From positions 1 to 64,000 of the forward strand of contig JAWKYD010000013.1 of the NCBI GenBank assembly GCA_041396685.1: a DNA stretch of 64,000 nucleotides. The letters run 5' to 3'. Both the position numbers and the translations under genes were made by a program. Under the pieces are notes generated by a model. It searched no databases and was not told where the DNA came from. It worked only from the letters and a program-made list of their open reading frames with translations. Shown one piece after another: positions 33,876 through 42,738 of this stretch (within the stretch, counting starts at the first letter, position 1; every line of letters begins with the position of its first letter). Source of the stretch: JAUIAI01 sp041396685 (GTDB lineage Bacteria > Pseudomonadota > Gammaproteobacteria > Burkholderiales > Burkholderiaceae_E).

Positions 33876-35107
33876 TCGCGCTCTACCAGTTCGATGACTA
33901 CCCACTGCCCGTCGCGCTCGACAAGCTCGTGCGCGCATTCGAATTCCTGTGGTTCCGGTTCGTGGCCCGGCAATGCCTGCACGACGATCTCCCCGTCGCT
34001 GCGCAACGCAGCGATGGCGATCCGCAGCGCCGCGTCGTCGACCCACGGGGCACGGATGGCCTTGGGGCGAACCGGCCCGGTAGACTGGCCGGCCAACGCC
34101 ACCAGCGTGCGCAGCTCCAGCGAAAAGCCCACCGCCGGACGGGCACGGCCGAAGGCCGCGCCGATGCCGTCGTAACGCCCGCCACGCGCAAGTGCCTCGG
34201 CATGCATCGCATGCCCGTTCGCGCCGGCGCCGAAGACCGCGAAGCTCACGCCACTGTAATAATGATAGCCCTGCAGGTCGGCCAGATCGACGGATAGCTC
34301 GACACCGCCGAGACGGCGCCAGAGCTGCGACCCGACCAGCTCGCCCAAGTCGTTCAGAGCCGCGTCGATGGCGGGCGACGCCGGCAGCCGACGGCGCGCA
34401 TCATCCAGGACCCGCGTGTCGGCCGGACCGACCGGGCCGTACAAGGTCGTCAGCGCAAGCAAGGCGTCGCGCACCACGCCGGGGCAGCCATCGAGCAGAT
34501 CCACCAGGCCACTCGCGTCTTTTTGCACCAGTAGCGCATACAAGGCGTCGGTGTCGAACTCGGCCTGCGGCCAATCTCCCGTCGCGCGTGCGATGTCGAG
34601 CAAGGCCGGTACCAAGGCGGAATGGGTCAGATCGAGGCGCAATTCCCGCATGCCGGCGAGCCGCAACGACTCGAGCATCAGCTCGAGAATCTCGAGGTCG
34701 GCCTCGAGCCCCTGGTGACCGAACAATTCCGCGCCCAGTTGCACCGGCTCACGGGTGGCACGCAGTGCGAACGGCAGCGTGTGCAGGACCGAGCCGGCAT
34801 AGCAGAGACGGGTGACACCGTCGCGGTCGAGCATGTGCGAATCGATGCGCGCCGCCTGCGGCGTCATATCCGCCCGCACCCCGAGGGTCAGCCCGGTCAG
34901 CTGATCGACTGTCTTGAACGTGCGCAGGGCCATGCGACTGCCCGACCCTGTCAGCAGCGCCTCGAGATTCTCGATCAGGGGCGGGGAAATCAACTCGTAG
35001 CCGTAGCCACGACTGTGATCGAGCAGGGTTCTGCGCAGATCCTCGATGCGCCGCGCCTCGACGGGCAGTGCATCGGAAACATTGGGGGGCAATTGCCAAC
35101 GGGGCAT
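33872..35107 (-). CDS. hisZ: ATP phosphoribosyltransferase regulatory subunit HisZ
   Basis: A 411-residue paralogue of histidyl-tRNA synthetase that lacks aminoacylation and forms the HisG-HisZ octamer for the first step of histidine synthesis. Class II features are visible (TGLTLGVRADMTPQAARI, and GGRYDGIGAAFGRARPAVGFS), but the anticodon-binding domain is replaced by a short tail. The start ATG at 35105-35107 (MPRWQLPPNVSDALP) fits the family; the frame extends 30 codons upstream. The bona fide hisS is at 42.7 kb. Confidence 0.93.
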   Translation of the reverse strand: MPRWQLPPNVSDALPVEARRIEDLRRTLLDHSRGYGYELISPPLIENLEALLTGSGSRMALRTFKTVDQLTGLTLGVRADMTPQAARIDSHMLDRDGVTRLCYAGSVLHTLPFALRATREPVQLGAELFGHQGLEADLEILELMLESLRLAGMRELRLDLTHSALVPALLDIARATGDWPQAEFDTDALYALLVQKDASGLVDLLDGCPGVVRDALLALTTLYGPVGPADTRVLDDARRRLPASPAIDAALNDLGELVGSQLWRRLGGVELSVDLADLQGYHYYSGVSFAVFGAGANGHAMHAEALARGGRYDGIGAAFGRARPAVGFSLELRTLVALAGQSTGPVRPKAIRAPWVDDAALRIAIAALRSDGEIVVQALPGHEPEPQEFECAHELVERDGQWVVIELVERE

Positions 35108-35193
35108 GGCAAACGACGGACGAGGCAAAACCGCGTATTGTAACAGCGCCTTTCCGCTGGCCTGCCCCGACATCGAGGCAGGTCTCGCCAGAA

Positions 35194-35379
35194 TCACCCT
35201 ACCTGCAGGATGATCAGACCGAGCGCAATGGCCACCAGGCCCATGAAGCGGATTTGCCCGTCACGCATGGTCGCGATTCGGGCGAACAACTCCCGCCATC
35301 GGCCTGGCGCCAGGAAAGGCATCAGGCCCTCGAACAGCAGCATGAGTCCGAGCGCGGCCAGCAGCGTATCGCCGCTCAT
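35194..35379 (-). CDS. DUF2065 (YjeT-like) small membrane protein
   Basis: A 61-residue protein with two membrane helices (about 5-24 and 43-60) separated by a basic loop (GRWRELFARIATMRDGQIRFMG). This is the DUF2065 family, usually encoded just after hflC. It overlaps the hflC stop by four bases. Function is unknown; association with the HflKC complex is inferred from gene order only. Confidence 0.85.
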   Translation of the reverse strand: MSGDTLLAALGLMLLFEGLMPFLAPGRWRELFARIATMRDGQIRFMGLVAIALGLIILQVG

Positions 35380-36266
35380 TGCTGGGCGGTGGTCGGTTCC
35401 GCGTTGTTGCGCCGAAAGTACTTGAAGAACTCCGAGCTGGGGTCGAGCACGAGCACGTCGCTACGATCACGGAAGGTCGCGCGGTAGGCCTCGAGGCTGC
35501 GGTAGAACTCGGCGAATTCGGGATCGGCGCCGAAGGCTTCGGCATAGGCCTTGGCCGCTGCAGCGTCGCCCTCGCCCCGCAACGTCTGGGCGTCCCGATT
35601 GGCCTCGGCCAGGATCACCTCGCGCTGGCGCTCGGCATCGGCACGAATCTTCTCGGACTCCGCAGAGCCGGTCGCGCGACGCTCGTTGGCCACGCGCTTG
35701 CGCTCCGACTGCATGCGCGCGTACACCCGCTCCTGCACGTTGGATTCGAAATCGACCCGCTTCAGGCGCACATCGACGACCTCGACACCGATGGTGTCGG
35801 AGTCGCGGTCGAGTTTGCTGCGCACGCGCTCCATGAGCTTGTCACGCTGCAGCGAGATGACATCGGCAACCGTGAGCTTGGCGACTTCGTTCTGCAAGGC
35901 ATCGCGCAGGCTGCGCAGGATGCGGTCGGTGGCGATACGTTCGTTACCGAGCGCCGACACCACGTACTGACGCGGATCGGAAATGCGCCACTTGACGTAG
36001 TAGTTGAGCACGAGATTCAGCTTCTCGGCGGTGACGAAGCGATCGGAGTCGGCGTTATCGATGGTCAGGATGCGCTTGTCCAGATAGTCGATGTTCTGGA
36101 ACGGTGCCGGCCATTTGAAGTAGAGACCCGGCTTGTCGATCACTTCGCGAATCTCGCCGAGCGCGAAACGTACCGCGAACTGGCGTTGATCGACGCGAAA
36201 GAAGACCGTGGACGCGAGCAGCAGCACGATCACGAGCACGATGGCCAACGGAAAAAAACGATTCAT
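35376..36266 (-). CDS. hflC: HflC, modulator of FtsH protease
   Basis: A 296-residue band 7/SPFH protein, N-terminal membrane anchor at about 5-23, facing the periplasm. With HflK it forms a cage around FtsH and controls degradation of membrane proteins. Visible family blocks are FFRVDQRQFAVRFALGEI, LNYYVKWRISDPRQYV and the helical stretch RSERKRVANERRATGSAESEK-like region (about 190-210, given here in part). It follows hflK by 15 bases. Confidence 0.94.
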   Translation of the reverse strand: MNRFFPLAIVLVIVLLLASTVFFRVDQRQFAVRFALGEIREVIDKPGLYFKWPAPFQNIDYLDKRILTIDNADSDRFVTAEKLNLVLNYYVKWRISDPRQYVVSALGNERIATDRILRSLRDALQNEVAKLTVADVISLQRDKLMERVRSKLDRDSDTIGVEVVDVRLKRVDFESNVQERVYARMQSERKRVANERRATGSAESEKIRADAERQREVILAEANRDAQTLRGEGDAAAAKAYAEAFGADPEFAEFYRSLEAYRATFRDRSDVLVLDPSSEFFKYFRRNNAEPTTAQQ

Positions 36267-36281
36267 GTCGGGGAATCCTGT

Positions 36282-37640
36282 TCAGCGTGCGAGTTCGCGA
36301 TCACGACCGAGTCGCATCGCGTCGCGGTCACGCGCGCGGGTCACCGGCTGGTTGTACTCGCCGCTGGCGGCTGCCGCGGCCTGGGCGGCATCGCTGGCAT
36401 CGGAGGCGGCACCCTGCCCTTGACGACCACCCATCAGGCGGTCGACCGGCAGATAGAGCAGACTGTTGGACGGGGAATCCAGCAGCAGCTTGCTGGTGTT
36501 GCCCAGCACCTGCTGCATGGTTTCGATATAAAGCCGGTCACGCGTGACTTCGGGCGCCTTGCTGTACTCGGCCAGCAGCTTGTTGAAGCGCGTGGCATCA
36601 CCCTGCGCGCTGGCGGTGACCGACGCCTTGTAACCTTCCGCTTCCTGTGCGATACGCGCGGCGGCACCGCGGGCGCGCGGGATCACGTCGTTGGCATAGG
36701 CCTGGCCCTCGTTGATCAGGCGCTCGCGATCCTGGGCCGCCTTGTTCGCGTCTTCGAAGGCCTCCTGGACCTGCTCGGGCGGCTGCACCTGCTGAATGGT
36801 GACATCGACGATGGTCACGCCCGCACCATAGCGGTCGAGGATGTCCTGGACCAGCTGGCTGGCACGACGCGCAACGTCCTCCTTTTCCTCGAAAAGGACC
36901 TGGTCGATGCCGGTGCGGCCGACGATCTCGCGCATCGCCGCTTCACCCGCCTGGCGCACGATTTCCTCGGGCACGGTCATGCGGTTGTTGAACAAGAAGT
37001 CGGCCGGTCGGCTGATACGGTATTGCATCGCGAACTGAATGTCGACGATGCTCTGATCGAGCGTGAGCATCAGTGACTCACGCAGCGTCTTGCGACGCAC
37101 CTCGTTGCGATAACCGACCTCGACCGTACGCAGTTGCTGCGTGTTGACCAACTCGTTGGACTCGATGGGATAAGGGAAGCGCCAGTTGACACCGGCCTGG
37201 TCGATCTGCTTCGTGAACTGCCCGAAGCGAAGCACGATCGATGACTGGCCTTCCTGGATGATGTAGAAGCCGCTACCGAGCCATAGCAACAAGGCCACCA
37301 GCAACAGCACGGCCAGACCGATGCCGGCGCCGCGCATCGTGGGCCCCTCGCCACCGGTGGTGGGAGGCCCCTGCCGCCCGCCGCGACCGAACATGCCGTT
37401 CAGGCGGCGATTCAGATCGCGCCAGAGCTCGTCCAGATCGGGTGGGCCGTCGCCCTGATTGTTGTTGCCCGGCCGCTGGTTGTCACCGCCGCCTTGTTGG
37501 TTTCGTCCCCAGCCTGGGTCATTCAGCGATGGGAATAGTCGTGCCAGCTTACGCATCTCGTCGGGATCGTCGGGTGTGGGTAGGGAGAAATCCTGGCGTG
37601 CGCCCCGCTGCCGCGCATCAACGGCCGTCGCACCAATCAT
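36282..37640 (-). CDS. hflK: HflK, modulator of FtsH protease
   Basis: A 452-residue SPFH protein and partner of HflC. A cytoplasmic Gly/Asn/Pro-rich N-terminus (NQQGGGDNQRPGNNNQGD) precedes the membrane helix IGLAVLLLVALLLWLGSGFY and the SPFH domain. The start ATG at 37638-37640 is supported by GAGGTGA directly upstream and overlaps the hflX 3' end by 23 bases. Another ATG at 37556 (MRKLARLFPSLNDPGWG) matches the usual family start better, so the true start is not certain. Confidence 0.93.
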   Translation of the reverse strand: MIGATAVDARQRGARQDFSLPTPDDPDEMRKLARLFPSLNDPGWGRNQQGGGDNQRPGNNNQGDGPPDLDELWRDLNRRLNGMFGRGGRQGPPTTGGEGPTMRGAGIGLAVLLLVALLLWLGSGFYIIQEGQSSIVLRFGQFTKQIDQAGVNWRFPYPIESNELVNTQQLRTVEVGYRNEVRRKTLRESLMLTLDQSIVDIQFAMQYRISRPADFLFNNRMTVPEEIVRQAGEAAMREIVGRTGIDQVLFEEKEDVARRASQLVQDILDRYGAGVTIVDVTIQQVQPPEQVQEAFEDANKAAQDRERLINEGQAYANDVIPRARGAAARIAQEAEGYKASVTASAQGDATRFNKLLAEYSKAPEVTRDRLYIETMQQVLGNTSKLLLDSPSNSLLYLPVDRLMGGRQGQGAASDASDAAQAAAAASGEYNQPVTRARDRDAMRLGRDRELAR

Positions 37641-38895
37641 CGTCACCTCGCCCGGCATGCCTGTCGTCGGCATTGCTGGCATCGGATGGCGGGCTCACCC
37701 CGTCGTGGCCTGCATGCCCTGCGCCGGCGAATGTCGGTGCCGCCGCCTGACGCGCAATCGCGCGCCGCAAGACATCGATGCCGGCCCCGGTCAGGGCGCT
37801 TACGGGAACCTGCGCGATGCTATCACACGGGGCAAGCTCGTCTGCCTGCTCGGGCGCGGCCATGCGCGTTGCCGGCAGGTGGTCCGCAGGCAGCCGATCG
37901 GTCTTGTTGAGAACCTCGATGATGGGAATGCCGTCGGCACCGATCTCGCGCAAAACCTGCTGGACCTGATGGATCTGTTCGGCGCGATCGGGCGCGGACG
38001 CATCGATCACGTGCAGCAGCAGGTCGGCCTGTGCCGTCTCTTCGAGGGTCGCCTTGAACGCATCGACCAGCGCATGGGGCAGGTCGCGCACGAACCCGAC
38101 CGTATCGGACAGCATGACCTGGACCCCCGGCGCCACCATGACCCGGCGGGTCAGCGTGTCGAGCGTGGCGAACAATTGGTCGGCAGACAGACTCGCCGCG
38201 CCAGAAAGGCGATTGAACAAGGTCGACTTACCGGCATTGGTATAACCGACGAGCGACACACGAAACACACCGGATCGCTCGCGCGCACGCCGACGGTTGG
38301 CACGCTGGCGCCGCACCTGCTCGAGATCGGCGCGCAGCCGTTTGACCCGCGCACGCAACATCCGCCGGTCGAGTTCGACCTGCTTCTCACCCGGGCCGCC
38401 GCGCGCACCGATACCGCCACGCTGACGTTCGAGGTGGGTCCAGCCACGCACCAGGCGGGCGCTCAGATGCTCCAGGCGTGCCAGTTCGACCTGCAGCTTG
38501 CCCTCGCGGCTTTGCGCGCGGCGGGAAAAAATCTCCAGGATCAGCTCGGTTCGATCGAGCACCGGTAGCTGCCACTGCTCGCCAAGGTTGCGCTGCTGCA
38601 CCGCCCCCAGCGCATTGTCGAAGACCACGACATCGACCGCATCGGCACGCAGAGTCTCCTGGATCCGGTCGGCCGCGCCACGACCGATGAACAAGGCCGC
38701 ATCCGGCTTCGCACGGCGCAGTGCATGGCGGCCATCGACGCGAAAACCCGCCGACTCCGCGAGCGCGGCGAGTTCGTCGAGGTTGGATTCGTCGTACGGC
38801 CGGCCGGCCGGGCCGACACCGACCAGCAGACACCCGAGCCTGTCGTCCCGCGCGGCAACGCCGGCGGTGCGCGCTGCGGGCGCGCTCGGGATCAT
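37618..38895 (-). CDS. hflX: GTPase HflX
   Basis: A 425-residue ribosome-associated GTPase that splits stalled or heat-damaged ribosomes. The N-terminal HflX domain runs to about residue 185 with the glycine-rich motif GGIGARGGPGEKQVELDRR. The G domain has VSLVGYTNAGKSTLFNRL, DTVGFVRDLP and NKTD. The C-terminal tail is rich in Asp, His and Gly and unlike the conserved part. It overlaps hfq by four bases; hfq-hflX-hflK-hflC is a standard operon. Confidence 0.94.
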   Translation of the reverse strand: MIPSAPAARTAGVAARDDRLGCLLVGVGPAGRPYDESNLDELAALAESAGFRVDGRHALRRAKPDAALFIGRGAADRIQETLRADAVDVVVFDNALGAVQQRNLGEQWQLPVLDRTELILEIFSRRAQSREGKLQVELARLEHLSARLVRGWTHLERQRGGIGARGGPGEKQVELDRRMLRARVKRLRADLEQVRRQRANRRRARERSGVFRVSLVGYTNAGKSTLFNRLSGAASLSADQLFATLDTLTRRVMVAPGVQVMLSDTVGFVRDLPHALVDAFKATLEETAQADLLLHVIDASAPDRAEQIHQVQQVLREIGADGIPIIEVLNKTDRLPADHLPATRMAAPEQADELAPCDSIAQVPVSALTGAGIDVLRRAIARQAAAPTFAGAGHAGHDGVSPPSDASNADDRHAGRGDDDWCDGR

Positions 38896-39131
38896 TCCTC
38901 GGTCTGGCCTTCAGCCTGGAAGGACACCGGCTTGCCCGGGACGACGGTCGAGATCGCGTGCTTGTAAACCATCTGGGTGACGGTGTTGCGCAACAGGACG
39001 ACGTACTGGTCGAAGGAATCGATCTGGCCTTGCAGTTTGATGCCGTTGACCAGGTAAATCGAGACCGGGACGTGTTCCTTACGGAGAAGATTGAGGAACG
39101 GGTCTTGTAGAAGCTGCCCTTTGTTGCTCAT
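38892..39131 (-). CDS. hfq: RNA chaperone Hfq
   Basis: A 79-residue Sm-like hexameric RNA chaperone that pairs small RNAs with mRNAs. It contains Sm1 (IYLVNGIKLQGQIDSFDQYVV region) and Sm2 with the YKHAIS motif. The short C-terminal tail (SFQAEGQTEE) is normal for Betaproteobacteria. GGAG lies six bases before the ATG. It stands 286 bases downstream of der, so it probably also has its own promoter there. Confidence 0.95.
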   Translation of the reverse strand: MSNKGQLLQDPFLNLLRKEHVPVSIYLVNGIKLQGQIDSFDQYVVLLRNTVTQMVYKHAISTVVPGKPVSFQAEGQTEE

Positions 39132-39417
39132 GGATGCTCCAGAGTCTTGTTCTGGTGGAGGAGTAATTGTGTGCGGCGCTCGTGGCCGGAATGGACACTC
39201 ACCGGCAGCGCACCACTCGAATCAATGCTAACCGAAAAACGGCAACTGGGAATCGATACAGCACGAAACGGTGGATTCACCGCCCCTGATTCGGTGTTGC
39301 CGGACGCAGGCGTTGCTTCTGACCAACATTCAAGGCGAAAAAACCACCATCTTCGCGGAACACGCGCTTCGAGGATCAATCATCGCAGCTCTTCGGATTG
39401 CCTTGCCAACGCTGGCA

Positions 39418-40881
39418 TCAGGCGTATGGATTACGCCCGGAGCGGAACTCGATCCGTAGCGGCGTGCCCTCGAGACCGTAGTCGCGCCTGAACACGCCTT
39501 CGAGGTAGCGCCGATAGGCATCCGGCACATGCTCGAGGGCCGATCCGTGGATGACGATGATCGGCGGATTGCGTCCGCCCTGATGCGCATAGCGCAGCTT
39601 GGGACGAATGATTCCCTTGCGCGGCGGTTGCTGTTTGGCAACCGCCTCGTGCAGGGTTCGCGTCAGTCGCGGCGTGGACAGCGGCTTGATGGCGGCACGC
39701 CAGGCTTCATCGACGGCGCGCATGATCGACGGCAAACCCTGCTCACGCAGCGCCGAGACGAACAGGAAGCGCGCGAACGAAAGGAAGTGAAACTTGCGCT
39801 CCAGCGTCTGCTTGAGCCAGTCGCGTTCCGGTGCGTCCAGCGCGTCCCATTTGTTGACGGCAACCACCAACGCCCTGCCCGCTTCGAGCACATAGCCTGC
39901 CAGGCGCGTGTCCTGCTCGGCGATGCCTTCGGTTGCATCGAGCAGCAGCACGCACACATGGCTGGCCTCGACGGCCTGCAAGGCCTTGATGACGGAGAAT
40001 TTCTCGATCGCCTCGCTGACGCGGCTGCGGCGCCGCACGCCGGCGGTATCGATGAGCTCATACGAGCGGCCGCGAAGCTCGAAGGGCACCGTGACCGCAT
40101 CGCGGGTGGTGCCGGGAAGGTCGAAGGCAACCAGACGCTCTTCGCCGATCAAAGCGTTGATCAGCGTCGACTTGCCAGCGTTCGGACGTCCGATGACCGC
40201 GATGCGCACCGGCCCTTTCGGGATCTCGTCTGCGTGCACGTCGGCCCGCGTGCCGTCGCCGCTGGCGCCATCGGCAGGCCGACCGGGATCGTTCGCCGGC
40301 GCGGCTTCGCCATCGTCGAGCCGCGGATCGGCGGATTTCGATGCGGGCGCGCCGGCCTCCGCCCCCTCGTGCCGCGAGGGTTCCGCGCTGACGAAACGGG
40401 CGAGTGCAAAGTCGATCATGGCCGCCACGCCATCGCCGTGTGCCGACGAGATCACGGCCGGATCGCCAAGCCCGAGCGGATGGAATTCGGCCGCTACCAC
40501 GTGATGCGGACGGCCCTCGGCTTTGTTCACGACCAGCACGACGCGATCGCCGAAGCGGCGCAACTCCTGGGCGATATCTTCGTCGTGCGGGGTCAGGCCG
40601 TCACGGGCATCGACGAGAAACAGGATGCGATCGGCCTCGACCAGCGCCTGCCGCGTCTGCTTGGCCATCAGCGCGGTGACTCCCGCCTTGCTGTCCGGCT
40701 CGAAGCCGCCGGTGTCGACGAGGATGTAGGGAATGGGTCCGACGCGGCCGCGGCCGTACTGCCGATCCCGCGTGAGCCCCGGCAAATCGGCCACCAGCGC
40801 ATCGCGGCTGCGCGTGAGGCGGTTGAACAAGGTGGACTTGCCAACGTTCGGACGGCCGATCAGTGCGACAACGGGCAACAT
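39418..40881 (-). CDS. der: Ribosome-associated GTPase Der (EngA)
   Basis: A 487-residue tandem-GTPase needed for 50S assembly. The first G domain begins LIGRPNVGKSTLFNRLT with DTGG and NKAE; the second has VIGRPNAGKSTLINAL, DTAGVRRRSR and NKWD. A KH-like C-terminal domain follows. The linker between the G domains is about 60 residues, rich in Ala, Asp, Gly and Pro, longer than in most Der proteins. The ATG at 40879-40881 fits the family start (MLPVVALIG); a TTG 16 codons upstream is possible. It follows bamB by 16 bases. Confidence 0.95.
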   Translation of the reverse strand: MLPVVALIGRPNVGKSTLFNRLTRSRDALVADLPGLTRDRQYGRGRVGPIPYILVDTGGFEPDSKAGVTALMAKQTRQALVEADRILFLVDARDGLTPHDEDIAQELRRFGDRVVLVVNKAEGRPHHVVAAEFHPLGLGDPAVISSAHGDGVAAMIDFALARFVSAEPSRHEGAEAGAPASKSADPRLDDGEAAPANDPGRPADGASGDGTRADVHADEIPKGPVRIAVIGRPNAGKSTLINALIGEERLVAFDLPGTTRDAVTVPFELRGRSYELIDTAGVRRRSRVSEAIEKFSVIKALQAVEASHVCVLLLDATEGIAEQDTRLAGYVLEAGRALVVAVNKWDALDAPERDWLKQTLERKFHFLSFARFLFVSALREQGLPSIMRAVDEAWRAAIKPLSTPRLTRTLHEAVAKQQPPRKGIIRPKLRYAHQGGRNPPIIVIHGSALEHVPDAYRRYLEGVFRRDYGLEGTPLRIEFRSGRNPYA

Positions 40882-40897
40882 GGAGGGTCGACTCGGA

Positions 40898-42031
40898 TCA
40901 GGCGCGCGCGGCGAAGACGGCGCCGCCAAGACTCTGGAAGATCATCAAGGATCGGTCGCCGGCGCGCACGGCCAACCCGGGCGCCATGACCTGCTCCCCG
41001 TCACCGATGGCACGGCCCACGAGGCGGCCGTCGGCGCCATCCAGCATGTGAACGACACCGGCCGCATCGCCGACCCAGACCCGGCCGTCGACGAGTCTGG
41101 GAACGCCGAGCCGACGGCCGCGCAGTTGGCCGTTGGTCCACAGGGCCGTGCCGTCGCGACCAAAGCCGAGAACGTTGTCGCGTGTATCGATTGCCACGAC
41201 TGCGCGGGCATCGGCATCGAGGCCACCGGAGCCATTGACATCCTTGGACCACTCGGTACGCCCGGTCGTGGCCGTCATCGCCTCCAGGCGGCCCTGATAG
41301 GCCAGCGCGAAAACCTGGTCGCCGACCCGGGCGGGCGCGCCGAGCACATCGGCAATGCGCTCGATCTCGTTGGTGCCACGAGGCAGCGAGACGCCGCTCT
41401 CCCAAAGGGTGGCGCCATTGCCGGGGGCCAGCGCAATCACCCGGCCGGCGGGCAGACCGATGAAGACGGCCGAGGGCTCGATCGTGGCCCAGGACGGCTG
41501 GCGCAGCACCAGCGCCACCGGCCGCTGGTTGTGGATCCAGCGACGCACACCGCTCTGGACGTCGTACGCGACGATGGCCGCATTGCTCAGACGCACGAGC
41601 ACCAGTCCGGCGCCGACCGAGGGGGTGGACAGGGCCTCGGCGCCGAGCGCTGCCTGCCACAGGGCCTTGCCCGCGCTGTCGTAGACGCGCAGGACGCCAT
41701 CGGCGGTGGCGAGCGCGTGACGCTCGCCGTCGCTACCGATCCCGGCGACGATCGGACCCGGCGTCTCGAATCCGCTCACACGGCGACCACTGCCAGCATC
41801 GAGAACGACGACTTCGCCCTTGGCATCGGCCAGTATCACGCGCTCGCCCATCGCGGCCGGCATCAGGTTCGCCGACCCCGAGCCGAGCGAAACCGACCAC
41901 ACCGTGTCGGTCAGACTCGTGGCGAGCGGCGCAAGCTCGGGAACGTCGGGCGGCCCGTAGTTCGTGCAGGCAGCCAATGGCGCGCCCGCCAAGGCCGCCA
42001 GCAGCGCACGGCGCCGCGCATCGAGCGTCAT
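40898..42031 (-). CDS. bamB: Outer-membrane assembly lipoprotein BamB
   Basis: A 377-residue beta-propeller lipoprotein of the BAM complex. The N-terminus ALLAALAGAPLAACTN contains the lipobox, cysteine at about 21. PQQ-like blade repeats follow, such as GEVVVLDAGSGRRVSGF, GVLRVYDSAGKALWQAAL and GRVIALAPGNGATLWE. It promotes folding of outer-membrane barrels. The start at 42029-42031 overlaps the yfgM stop by four bases. Confidence 0.92.
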   Translation of the reverse strand: MTLDARRRALLAALAGAPLAACTNYGPPDVPELAPLATSLTDTVWSVSLGSGSANLMPAAMGERVILADAKGEVVVLDAGSGRRVSGFETPGPIVAGIGSDGERHALATADGVLRVYDSAGKALWQAALGAEALSTPSVGAGLVLVRLSNAAIVAYDVQSGVRRWIHNQRPVALVLRQPSWATIEPSAVFIGLPAGRVIALAPGNGATLWESGVSLPRGTNEIERIADVLGAPARVGDQVFALAYQGRLEAMTATTGRTEWSKDVNGSGGLDADARAVVAIDTRDNVLGFGRDGTALWTNGQLRGRRLGVPRLVDGRVWVGDAAGVVHMLDGADGRLVGRAIGDGEQVMAPGLAVRAGDRSLMIFQSLGGAVFAARA

Positions 42032-42666
42032 GAACCGCTCCCGAGCGACTCGAGCTTGGCCTGCACGCTGGAACTCAATCCGACACGCTGACCCATCGCG
42101 TCGAGCGCTTCGCGGTAGGCCTGACGCGCATCGTCGGGACGGGACAGTTCGACCAGGATATCGCCGCGGCGATCGGCGAACGCTCCGCGGTAAGGTTGCG
42201 GCACCGGCACCTCTCCGAGCACGCCGAGCGCCTGTTCGGCCTCGCCGTCCTGCAACAGGACGCCGGCAAGGCGCAGACGCGCGATCGGGGCGAACTCGCT
42301 GTTCGGGGCATTGTCGAGCACCCAACGTAGCGACTGGCGAGCCTGTTCGAGGTCACCGGCGTCGAAGTGTGCCTTGGCCGCCAGCAGTGCGCCCATGGCT
42401 GCGTAGATAGACCCGCCGTGCCCTTCCTCGAGAGTCTTGGAGGCGGCGCGCACCTTGGGCATGTCGTTGGCCCGGACCGCCTCGCGCAGCACGCTGAGCG
42501 CAACCGCCGCCCTGCCAGCCTCGCGAGCCTGGTACCAGCCCCACACCCGCCAGGCCGCCACCGACACGGACACGATGACCATCACGGTCAGGATGAATCC
42601 GCCATAACGGTTCCACCAGGCCTTGAGGTTCTCGATCTGTTCCTGTTCTTCGAAGTCGTATGCCAT
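42028..42666 (-). CDS. yfgM: YfgM family tetratricopeptide membrane protein
   Basis: A 212-residue inner-membrane protein. An acidic cytoplasmic start (MAYDFEEQEQIENLKAWW), one membrane helix (GFILTVMVIVSVSVAAWRVW) and a periplasmic TPR region. YfgM works with PpiD near the SecYEG translocon. The ATG at 42664-42666 begins the conserved start; the frame extends upstream. Located between hisS and bamB, as is usual. Confidence 0.9.
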   Translation of the reverse strand: MAYDFEEQEQIENLKAWWNRYGGFILTVMVIVSVSVAAWRVWGWYQAREAGRAAVALSVLREAVRANDMPKVRAASKTLEEGHGGSIYAAMGALLAAKAHFDAGDLEQARQSLRWVLDNAPNSEFAPIARLRLAGVLLQDGEAEQALGVLGEVPVPQPYRGAFADRRGDILVELSRPDDARQAYREALDAMGQRVGLSSSVQAKLESLGSGS

Positions 42667-42738
42667 CAGTGCTTCCGCCTGCAATCTCGATAGTTCATCG
42701 TCGGTGCGTCGTCGACCGGCCGATGCCGGCCGCATGCG

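Noticed and set aside
39147..39491. Plus-strand open frame between der and hfq
   Set aside because: No ribosome-binding site, biased composition and overlap with the der 3' end. More likely the hfq promoter region.
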